Part shown: in pieces, positions 1-7,341 of the stretch
How the letters are laid out: every line of letters begins with the position of its first letter
How positions within the stretch are numbered: position 1 is the stretch's first letter
Source: Azospirillaceae bacterium
GTDB taxonomy: Bacteria; Pseudomonadota; Alphaproteobacteria; Azospirillales; Azospirillaceae
NCBI GenBank assembly: GCA_031291675.1
Contig: JARLIO010000021.1
Location: 52,367 to 116,366, forward strand
Direction: 5' to 3'
Length of the DNA stretch: 64,000 bases
Program-made: the position numbers and the translations under genes
The notes under the pieces: model-generated
Told to the model about the DNA's origin: nothing
Databases searched by the model: none
What the model saw: the letters and a program-made list of their open reading frames with translations, nothing else

Positions 1-2
1 AA

Positions 3-1166
3 TGGGTCAATCGGCCCGACGCCAATTTTCGCGGCTTTGCCGGGACCATCACCGGGCACCGCCTCCGCACCGGCGACCGGGTGGTTGTCGCCGGTTCCGG
101 GCGCCAGTCCACGGTCAAGAGCATCGTCACCTATGACGGAATCCTGGCGGAGGCCGGCGTCGGCGAAGCGGTGACGCTGACGCTGGCCGATGAGATCGAC
201 ATCTCGCGCGGCGACGTGCTGGCCAGCGCCGATGACCCGCCGCAATACGCCGATCAACTGGCGGCCCATCTGGTGTGGATGAGCGAAGACCCGCTGCTGC
301 CGGGCCGCCCTTATCTGCTGAAGAGCGGTGGCAAGACCGTGACCGCCTCGGTGACGACGCTGAAATACAAGATCGACATCAACAACGACTATGACCACCT
401 GGCCGCCCGCAGCCTGGCGCTCAATGAGATTGGCATGTGCAATCTGTCGCTATCGGCACCGGTTGCCTTCGACCCCTACAAGAACAACCGGCAGACCGGG
501 GCCTTCGTCCTGATCGACCGGCTGACCAATGCGACCGTCGCCGCCGGCATGGTCGAATTCGGCCTGCGGCGGGCGACCAATATCCATTATCAGGCGACCG
601 ACATCAACAAGGCGGCGCGTGCTGCGCTGAATGGCCAAAAACCGGTGGTGCTCTGGTTCACCGGCCTGTCGGGTTCCGGAAAATCGACGATCTCGAACCT
701 GGTCGAGCAGCAGCTGTTTGCCCTGGGCCACCATACCTACCTGCTCGACGGCGACAATGTCCGTCACGGCCTCAACCGCGATCTCGGTTTCACCGCCGCA
801 GACCGGGTCCAGAACATCCGACGGGTCGGCGAAGTCGCCAAACTGTTCGTCGATGCCGGGGTCATCGTCCTGGTCTCGTTCATCTCGCCGTTCCAGGCGG
901 AGCGCCGCATGGTCCGGGATTTGCTCGAGCCGGACGAGTTCATCGAGATCTTCGTCGATACCCCGATCGCACTATGCCGCGAACGTGACCCCAAGGGCCT
1001 GTACAAAAAAGCCGACGCCGGGCTGATCACCAACTTCACCGGGATCGACAGCCCCTATGAGCCCCCCGAGACCCCCGAGTTGCACCTGCAGACCGCCGGT
1101 CAGTCTCCCGAACAACTCGCCACCCGGGTGCTGCACCTGCTGCGCGAGCGCCACCTGATCCGTTAG
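3..1166 (+). CDS. cysNC: CysN/CysC bifunctional enzyme, C-terminal part (5' end outside window)
   Basis: This is the 3' part of a fused sulfate adenylyltransferase subunit 1 and adenylylsulfate kinase. The frame is open from the window edge and begins with the CysN beta-barrel (WVNRPDANFRGFAGT, domain 2 of the elongation-factor-like GTPase); the GTPase domain itself lies upstream of the window. The APS kinase domain follows: P-loop GLSGSGKS at about 663-686, then DGDNVRHGLNRDLGF and the KGLYKKA segment, all hallmark CysC motifs. CysC phosphorylates adenylylsulfate to PAPS; CysN with CysD makes the adenylylsulfate, so the polypeptide links two steps of cytosolic sulfate activation. cysD should lie immediately upstream, outside the view. 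The TAG stop is contributed by the first bases of the repeat element that follows. Confidence 0.96.
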   Translation, partial: WVNRPDANFRGFAGTITGHRLRTGDRVVVAGSGRQSTVKSIVTYDGILAEAGVGEAVTLTLADEIDISRGDVLASADDPPQYADQLAAHLVWMSEDPLLPGRPYLLKSGGKTVTASVTTLKYKIDINNDYDHLAARSLALNEIGMCNLSLSAPVAFDPYKNNRQTGAFVLIDRLTNATVAAGMVEFGLRRATNIHYQATDINKAARAALNGQKPVVLWFTGLSGSGKSTISNLVEQQLFALGHHTYLLDGDNVRHGLNRDLGFTAADRVQNIRRVGEVAKLFVDAGVIVLVSFISPFQAERRMVRDLLEPDEFIEIFVDTPIALCRERDPKGLYKKADAGLITNFTGIDSPYEPPETPELHLQTAGQSPEQLATRVLHLLRERHLIR

Positions 1167-1266
1167 AGCATTTTCCGACCCCGTGGGTTCCGGTTGGGCG
1201 TAGAAAATGCGACAAAACAAAGATCTGGAGCTGTTTCCGATCCAACGTGATCGGAAACAGCTGTAG
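1163..1266. repeat. RIME1-like mosaic palindromic intergenic element
   Basis: About 104 bp made of two palindromes joined by a short A-rich linker. The first has arms GCATTTTC and GAAAATGC (about 1169-1210); the second has perfect 14-bp arms at 1229-1242 and 1249-1262 separated by 6 bases. The linker GACAAAACAAAGA and the flanking TTAGAGC and CTGTAG ends are those of the Rhizobium-type intergenic mosaic element family known as RIME1 (about 108 bp, two palindromes). The assignment rests on remembered family structure, not on a search. The element starts inside the cysNC stop codon and may act as a transcription-end or mRNA-stability structure. Confidence 0.7.
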
Positions 1267-1421
1267 CGGGGTGCGTCATCGAATTTTCGACCGTCGCCCT
1301 CGCGAACGCGCCTCCTGTTTCAGAGGCGCCCGCGCCGGGACGCGCGGCCGCGGCACAAGCGGGGCTCGACGCCGTCAAGACCGCCGGCACGTGACCTTTT
1401 TGCCTCAACCGGACACGTCGG

Positions 1422-2297
1422 TCAGCCGCGGCAGCGGCGCATCAGGCAGGTTTCAATAACCTTCTTCACGTTATCGACCGCAACGGCCTCGGTCAGCCCA
1501 TGGCGGGACAGCACGGCATTGGCACCAGGACCATGAAGAAACAATTCCGTCAGATCGTCGCCCCATTTGGCCCGGAACCGCGCCAACATGGTCGCCTCCC
1601 GCGCGTCCCTCTCACTGTCCGCCTCGCCGCTGCGCCATGTCGACCGTCCGCCGAAATGCAGCACGAACGAGGTTGGCGCACATCGCACGTCGAACCCGGC
1701 CAGATGAGCGCGAATACGATAATCGCCGTCCTCGCCCCCGGCGGGACCAAAATGTTCGTCGAATGGACCAAGCGTCGTCAGCACCGTGTGACTGAGGCGG
1801 AAGGCATGAAACGACAAATGGAGGGGTCGGAACACCGCCGCTTCGGCCCAGGTGGCGGCATGCTGCCGCGCCGCCGCCCGAAGTTCGCCCTCCCGCCCCA
1901 GATAGCCATCCAGATCCAGGAACGCGGGAAAGACAACATCCCCGACATGATATTCGACGTGCTGGTTGGTCATCGGCAGCAAGATCGCCCGATCATCAAC
2001 GAGCAGCGGCGGCAGCCAACCCGGCGTGAAAATGATGTCATTGTTCAGCACCACCAGGTCTGCGGCTGAACCGCGCGCCCATTCCAGGACTTGATTGACA
2101 TTGGCGGCGAAGCCCATCGGCCAGCGATTGCGCACCAACTCCACCCGACCGTTGGCCGGGGGCGCTGCGGCGCCGTCATTGTCGATCAGGATGACCCGAT
2201 CATCTGGACCCAGCGGCGTATGAGCCAGGAAACTGGCCAGGGCCATCCGGGTATAGGCCGTAGACCGGGCCGTGGTGACCATCATAAACAAGATCAT
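1422..2297 (-). CDS. family 2-like glycosyltransferase
   Basis: A 291-residue GT-A fold glycosyltransferase. Visible motifs are the nucleotide-binding start (VILIDNDG, about residues 35-42), a DxD-like acidic site (VVLNNDI, near residue 85), and the acceptor-side motif GPFDEHFGPAGGEDGDYRIR, where the ED pair is the usual catalytic base region, followed by LHFGGRST. No membrane segment is evident, so it is probably a cytosolic or peripheral enzyme adding a sugar to a glycan or glycolipid. The donor and acceptor cannot be told. The first ATG is used; two more Met codons at residues 5 and 6 have no better ribosome site, so the exact start is open. It stands alone between a repeat and a MITE-like element. 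Confidence 0.85.
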   Translation of the reverse strand: MILFMMVTTARSTAYTRMALASFLAHTPLGPDDRVILIDNDGAAAPPANGRVELVRNRWPMGFAANVNQVLEWARGSAADLVVLNNDIIFTPGWLPPLLVDDRAILLPMTNQHVEYHVGDVVFPAFLDLDGYLGREGELRAAARQHAATWAEAAVFRPLHLSFHAFRLSHTVLTTLGPFDEHFGPAGGEDGDYRIRAHLAGFDVRCAPTSFVLHFGGRSTWRSGEADSERDAREATMLARFRAKWGDDLTELFLHGPGANAVLSRHGLTEAVAVDNVKKVIETCLMRRCRG

Positions 2298-2366
2298 AAC
2301 CGAAAACCATCACCCGGCCACCAATTCTACCTACAGGTTATTTGATCAGAACCGTCTCCCTGTTTC

Positions 2367-2550
2367 AACGAAAAACAGCCGTTCTCATTTTGGCTTTCGG
2401 CCCGCGGGCTTCCGCCCGCACCCCCTCGGGGTGAACCCAGAATCCCCCTCTATTTTGCCAAAAACAAAGGGGTCTGGGGCATGGCCCCCGTTGGGTTTGG
2501 GCGAAAGCCCAACGCTTCGTCGCCAAAATGAGAAGTGCTGAACGAAAAAC
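2367..2550. mobile_element. MITE-like element, 165 bp with 19-bp inverted ends and 9-10 bp direct repeats
   Basis: The left end (2376-2394) and right end (2522-2540) are inverted repeats of 19 bases with two mismatches; their inner 13 bases (2382-2394 and 2522-2534, TTCTCATTTTGGC) match perfectly. Outside them sits a direct repeat, AACGAAAAAC at 2367-2376 and 2541-2550, as expected of a target-site duplication. There is no transposase gene inside. The interior holds GC-rich inverted segments (for example GTTGGG...CCCAAC around 2490-2513). Together this fits a non-autonomous insertion element in the spacer (2298-2654) between two minus-strand genes. No other function is seen in that spacer. 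Confidence 0.6.
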
Positions 2551-2654
2551 CAAACCTGACCGCAGGCCGGTTGTCGCGAGCAACAGACGAGACCAATCGG
2601 TCTTCAGCCGGCGCCGGGCAAACGCCACCCGATCCGCGGGCGCGCGCAGCATGA

Positions 2655-3641
2655 TCAGGTGGGCGGTGGCCGCGACACCAGGCGCCATTCGGAGCCTTGC
2701 GAGAAACGCCGGGCCAGGAAGCTGTAGGTCCGCTTGAGAAGCTGTTCCAGCGCCATGGAGCGATCGATCTTGACCGCGGCCCAGGCATCAATGATCTCAT
2801 CCCACATCATCATGATCTGATGCAGGTCATCGCGAACGCCCCGAATATACTCGGTCTGGGATTCGAAATTCCGCAGCATCGCCAGGATTTCACCGGTTTG
2901 GGCGTCAACCTGGCTGAAGCGATCATTGAGATCCGCCAGGGGCGGCGCCGCCAGCGTCTGCATGCGAATTGTTTCGTCATGAAGGCTGCGATCGCGCTTG
3001 TAGAGCCGGCTTGCCGTTTCAATGCCGCGCCGCACCAGGAGCAGATGATGGAAGCGATCGCGCAGCGCCTCAATATAGGACAACTCCTGAGCCAAATTCT
3101 CGATCCGCCGCGCAACAGCCTCTTCGCCGTGATTACCCAACACCAGCCGATCAGCGATCATCCGGAACGCCTCCTGAATTCGCGCCCGGGTCTTGGGGTC
3201 GTCGACGATCTGTTCCAGCTTATCCAGATCGACAATGACCGTTTCACCGCCGGTCAGCCACGACACCAGCTGGACCTGGAGGCGTCCCCGGGCGATCTGC
3301 AGATGCCGGTCGTCGACCGACCAGGACGCAGTGCCATTCAGAAGCTCATTGGGAATACTGTCGCCGGGCCGGATACGCTTGACGAAATTCAAACCTTCGG
3401 CGACGACGGTCAACAAATGGCCATCCTCGCTCTCGGCATCGATATCGAATTCGGCACACAGCTTACTCAGGGGAACCGTGGCCTCAAGCCCCCCGAGCGG
3501 CAGGATGAAGCACGGCTCGTCTGATGCGGCGCTGCGGGAAAACCGGCAGCCCTCGATCGAAAAAACCTTGTGATGAAAGATGAAATGCGTGCTGAGATCA
3601 CCGGCGGGAAGCAGAGAGCCTTCATTACCCAAGGTAGCCAT
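2655..3641 (-). CDS. hypothetical protein with coiled-coil C-terminal half
   Basis: A 328-residue soluble protein that I cannot assign to a family. The N-terminal half looks like a beta-rich domain (LPLGGLEATVPLSKLCAEFDI and following), the C-terminal half is helical with long charged heptad-like stretches (residues about 170-310, for example AVARRIENLAQELSYIEAL and LRNFESQTEYIRGVRDDLHQ) and ends in a basic tail. There is no signal peptide or membrane helix. The start chosen is an ATG with GGAGAGG twelve bases upstream; the frame extends nine codons further to 3668 without a ribosome site. It lies downstream of, and in the same direction as, the REC-HPt gene, with a 187-bp gap. A scaffold or signalling-linked role is only a guess. 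Confidence 0.65.
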   Translation of the reverse strand: MATLGNEGSLLPAGDLSTHFIFHHKVFSIEGCRFSRSAASDEPCFILPLGGLEATVPLSKLCAEFDIDAESEDGHLLTVVAEGLNFVKRIRPGDSIPNELLNGTASWSVDDRHLQIARGRLQVQLVSWLTGGETVIVDLDKLEQIVDDPKTRARIQEAFRMIADRLVLGNHGEEAVARRIENLAQELSYIEALRDRFHHLLLVRRGIETASRLYKRDRSLHDETIRMQTLAAPPLADLNDRFSQVDAQTGEILAMLRNFESQTEYIRGVRDDLHQIMMMWDEIIDAWAAVKIDRSMALEQLLKRTYSFLARRFSQGSEWRLVSRPPPT

Positions 3642-3828
3642 AACCGCTGTCAACCTCTCCGGGACCAACCCGATATGCGCCCATGACAGGCCACGCGCCC
3701 CGAGGGCCCGGCAGGCCCGGCCTGTGCGATGACGCGTGCTGCCCCGAAGCCATATCCCACCGCGATCGCGCGGCCGATAACGGGTCGCGTGGCAGGGAAA
3801 CCCGTGGGCCGATCCTTGTCACCCGCCC

Positions 3829-4734
3829 TCACGGCAATCCCATCGCCCGCAAAGTCAGATCAAGAACCTGATACATCCCGGCGAGATGGGCGCGCTCATC
3901 AGCGATCATGTGGGTCTCAAGCGCCAAGGCCATTTCACCCAGACGGCGAGCCCCAACATTCCACGCCATCCCCTTCAGGGTATGGGCCGGGCGTTTGTAA
4001 TCGTCTCCGTTCTCGATTGCAACCGTCAAACGACGCAGTTCGCCTCGCGCCGCGTCGGCGAATCCACCGAGCGAAACCCGCCAGTCATCAACCCCGAGTG
4101 CATCCTCCATCATGGCGATCTGCTCCCGGTCCAGCAGATCATCGCCCGGATTGGGCGCGGCCCCTTTGGTCTCGGAACTGCCCGTCGCCGGCATTTCGTC
4201 ACCGGCCTCGGTCGCGATCGGATCCGCCGGCGTCCGGCGCGTCGCAATCGCGGCGGCAATCTCGGTAAAAAGCGCCTTGAGCCGCAACGGCTTCGTCAAG
4301 AAGCCATCCATCCCCGCGGCAATGCAATCCCGACGCGATCGTTCCGAGGCATGGGCCGTCAGTGCGATCACGGGAATCCGGCCGCGAGGCCCGGAAAGCG
4401 CCCGGATCCGGCGCGTTGCCGTCAGACCATCCACCGTCGGCATCTGGACATCCATCAAGACCAGATCCAGATCCTGGTCGCTGACCAATTGAACCGCCTG
4501 CCCGCCGTCGCCGGCAACGGTGACGACATGCCCGGCCCGCTGCAGGATGCCGGCTGCGACCTCACGATTGATCTGGTTGTCATCGACGACCAGAATGCGC
4601 AACGGCCCACCGATCACGGTCCGGTCACCGGTCGCCGGCGCGATCCCGCTCGACGCCGGCGGCAATACGGTCCCGGAAATCCCGAGCCGCGATTCCGTCG
4701 ACATCCGCAGGCGTCGCGTCATCAGGCCCCGCAT
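3829..4734 (-). CDS. response regulator receiver - HPt phosphotransfer protein
   Basis: A two-domain phosphorelay protein without kinase. With the ATG at 4734 (AGGCGG eight bases upstream) it has 301 residues. The receiver domain starts at about residue 44 (LRILVVDDNQINRE), with phospho-acceptor Asp95 in LVLMDVQMP, the conserved Thr in ALTAH and Lys in TKPL. The receiver most resembles those at the C terminus of hybrid histidine kinases. An HPt domain follows, with the histidine in AHTLKGMAWNVGA (His251). It should pass phosphate between a kinase encoded elsewhere and a downstream receiver. The frame stays open to 5115, but that extension has no recognisable domain and a rarely biased Arg/Pro composition, so the true start is uncertain (4704 and 4722 are also possible). 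Confidence 0.8.
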   Translation of the reverse strand: MRGLMTRRLRMSTESRLGISGTVLPPASSGIAPATGDRTVIGGPLRILVVDDNQINREVAAGILQRAGHVVTVAGDGGQAVQLVSDQDLDLVLMDVQMPTVDGLTATRRIRALSGPRGRIPVIALTAHASERSRRDCIAAGMDGFLTKPLRLKALFTEIAAAIATRRTPADPIATEAGDEMPATGSSETKGAAPNPGDDLLDREQIAMMEDALGVDDWRVSLGGFADAARGELRRLTVAIENGDDYKRPAHTLKGMAWNVGARRLGEMALALETHMIADERAHLAGMYQVLDLTLRAMGLP

Positions 4735-5172
4735 CGCCACGGCCGCCTGACATCCCCGAGGCATACCCGTCGGGGTGCAACCCTGAAACGCGTGAAACAC
4801 GCCGGCGCCAGAATAGCAATCGCCGCCAGCCGTCAGCATATACAAAGGAAACCGCCCGTCTGCGTCACCATGACCCCATCTCGCATCTGAAGGTTGTGAC
4901 CCGTCGTCCCGGAGCTGTCCGTCCTGAGCCCGGGGTGAAGCAACACATCCGCGGCACCGCCCTTCCCTCGACCTCGCGACGGGCGGCGCGATGCTGACCG
5001 GAAAAACGAACCGCACCGATCTGGCACTGTGCAAGGCGATCCGCGTCGTAAACGGCAGAACTGCGCCGCGATCAGGCCTCGCCGGTCTCACGAACGCGCG
5101 CGGCCGCTGTGACACGCCGCGAACACCTCGACCCTCATTACTTGTAACAATCTACCTCAGTTTCCACCAGCT
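4735..5172. other. spacer upstream of the REC-HPt gene
   Basis: These 438 bases hold no gene that I can support. The minus frame of the REC-HPt gene stays open to 5115 but encodes no recognisable domain. No clear terminator for the PLP-enzyme gene that ends at 5173 is visible. Confidence 0.4.
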
Positions 5173-6582
5173 TTATTGGGCCGCCGCGCCGTTTAAGCCG
5201 CGATGTCCAGCCAGCGCCGCGACGTCATCAAGACAGGCGTCGATGATGTCCAGTGCATGGTCGAGTTCGTCGCGTGCAATCGTCAGCGGCGGCGACAGCG
5301 TCAAGACGCTGCCCATGGTCACCTTGAAACTCAGGCCCCGGCTCAGCGCCGCATACAGGGCCGCATCGGCCGCCTCAACCGCGGGCGCGCCGTCCGGGGT
5401 CACGAGTTCGATCCCGATCAGCAGACCCGCACCCCGAATCTCACCAATGAGGGGGCGGTGGCGCGCCGACTCGCGCAGGCGATCGACGGCATGGCGGCCC
5501 AGGCTTGCCGCCCGCTCGACCAGGCCCTCGTCCCGGATGATATCGAGTGTGACCAGGGCCGCCCGGCACAGCACCGGATTTTTTTCGTGGGTGTAATGGC
5601 CCAGGGCCTTGTCGGCGGCACGATCGAGGGACGGTCGCGCCAGCGTGGCCGCAATCGGCAGAACACCGCCGCCCAGCGCCTTGCCAACCACAAGAAGGTC
5701 GGGGACAACCCCCGTCTGTTCACTGGCAAACAGGGTGCCGGTCTTGCCCAGACCGGTCGGGATCTCGTCAAAAATCAACAAGGCGCCATGATCATCGCAG
5801 GCACGGCGCACTTCCGCCCAGAACCCGGGCGGTGGCAGATAAGGTACCGCGCGAACCGGTTCGGCGATCACGGCGGCAATATCGCCTTCCTTTTCAAGAA
5901 CATAGCGCACCATCCGCGCGCAAGCCATCCGGCACGCGTCGAGATCAGGCGCGCCGCTGGCGGACGGAAAACCATAGGGACAGCGGTAACAGGCGAACGG
6001 CGCAACATGCTCGGTTCCCGCCAGCAGCGGACCGATCCCGTGCGAGCGGAACAGCGCCTCGCCGCCAACGCTGACCGCGCCGAAACCCGCCCCATGAAAC
6101 GCGTCCCAGAATGACAGGGTCTTGAACCGCCCTGTGGCGATCCGCGCCAGTTTCAACGCGATCTCGATCGCCTCCGAGCCTCCGGGCGCGAACAGAACCC
6201 GCTCCAACCCTGCGGGCGCGACCGCGGTCAGGCGTTCGGCCAATTCCACCGCCGGTTCGCAGGTGAAGCGCCGCGGCGCAAAAGGCAGGCTGTCCAGTTG
6301 ATCTTTGAGCGCCTGGATCAGACGGGGATGGCCATAGCCGATATGGTGGGCGCTGTTGCCATGGAAATCCATGAAACGTCGCCCGTCCATATCCTCGATC
6401 CAGATCCCCGCGGCGTGACGGATCGCCGACAGACACGGCGTCGACAGCGACTGGCGCAGGAACCGTGCCTGGTCGCGGTCCAGCAGGGCCTGGGCTGCGG
6501 GACCGACATGCGCGCGCTGCCATGTATCGCGGCGGGGGCTTAGATTGACATCGCCTTCACGGACGTCATACGCAACCGTCAT
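5173..6582 (-). CDS. class III PLP-dependent aminotransferase family enzyme, PbfA-like
   Basis: A 469-residue fold-type I PLP enzyme. The PLP-binding aspartate is in LLIFDEIPTGLGKTG (Asp272) and the Schiff-base lysine in VVGKALGGG (Lys301). The cofactor phosphate loop is FAPGGSEAIE. The stretches MDFHGNSAHHIGYGHP, LPFAPRRFTCEPAVELAERL, WDAFHGAGFGAVSVGGEALF and ALGHYTHEKNPV look much more like (R)-1-hydroxy-2-aminoethylphosphonate ammonia-lyase (PbfA) than like GABA or ornithine transaminases, so phosphonate degradation is possible. No phosphonate genes (PhnW, PhnX, PhnY, PhnA, transporter) lie beside it in the window, so substrate is open. The start has CGGAG seven bases upstream. The gene is alone, with a long AT-rich spacer in front. 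Confidence 0.85.
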   Translation of the reverse strand: MTVAYDVREGDVNLSPRRDTWQRAHVGPAAQALLDRDQARFLRQSLSTPCLSAIRHAAGIWIEDMDGRRFMDFHGNSAHHIGYGHPRLIQALKDQLDSLPFAPRRFTCEPAVELAERLTAVAPAGLERVLFAPGGSEAIEIALKLARIATGRFKTLSFWDAFHGAGFGAVSVGGEALFRSHGIGPLLAGTEHVAPFACYRCPYGFPSASGAPDLDACRMACARMVRYVLEKEGDIAAVIAEPVRAVPYLPPPGFWAEVRRACDDHGALLIFDEIPTGLGKTGTLFASEQTGVVPDLLVVGKALGGGVLPIAATLARPSLDRAADKALGHYTHEKNPVLCRAALVTLDIIRDEGLVERAASLGRHAVDRLRESARHRPLIGEIRGAGLLIGIELVTPDGAPAVEAADAALYAALSRGLSFKVTMGSVLTLSPPLTIARDELDHALDIIDACLDDVAALAGHRGLNGAAAQ

Positions 6583-7341
6583 CGAAAAACTCCGTTGGTA
6601 TCACGGCCCCGGGCGCACCTCTCGCCACAGATCCGTCGCCGCACATTGGCCCATGCCATGGCCACGACCGACCGGCGTTCGGCGGGCGACAATATGACTA
6701 TACATCGATACCGCCCCTCCGATAATCACAGAAGCATGGAGCGCCACGCGTTGTCCGCACAGACATGCGGTTCGCATCGCCCCGCACAACACGCGGCCCG
6801 TGTGTTGGAATTTTTCGCACTACGACACCTATCGAAAATCTGTCTGTGACGAACAAGTTGAATAAAATAGCGCAATTTCGTTCCAGGTGGCACCATGAAA
6901 TGCCATTTCACTTAACATATTTCCTATTCTAGTGAATTTTATCGTCGATAATGCGAAATCATGACGCGATCATTGTTTCTGATATCCATAATAATTTTTC
7001 AAATAGCGCGCTATGTGAGATCATTTCTATTTTATATTTATACTATATTTCTTGTCGAACAGGTCACCATCGAACATTTCTACACGCAAAGAACATCATT
7101 CCGCTAAAACATTCGCTATACCAGCGTCAGAATTTTTGGTCTCGTCGTGACGAGATTTCAAATAAAGACAATAAGACGCCTTCTACGGAGGAAAGTGTCA
7201 TTCAAATTTTTAGTATGATGATGTTACGATTCAAGTCATATAGCTACAAATTGAGGAAAATTCTTTCGTCTTGGTTGGCGTGAAATATTGACCTTTTCAA
7301 TAATTTCACGACACTACCACGTGGCAAAATGAACACTGGAT
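6583..7341. other. long intergenic region with AT-rich core, divergent promoters
   Basis: This 759-bp region separates the minus-strand PLP enzyme from the plus-strand chemoreceptor. From about 6840 to 7320 it is strikingly AT-rich against a GC-rich chromosome. It contains small palindromes (TTATCG-T-CGATAA at 6939-6951; CTCGTC-GT-GACGAG at 7141-7154). A 110-codon plus-strand frame at 6951-7283 has no ribosome site and no recognisable content, so I do not call it a gene. The region presumably carries the promoters of both neighbours. Confidence 0.5.

Noticed and set aside
6951..7283. A 110-codon frame in the AT-rich spacer before the chemoreceptor.
   Set aside because: No ribosome site, no recognisable domain, composition simply follows the local AT content.
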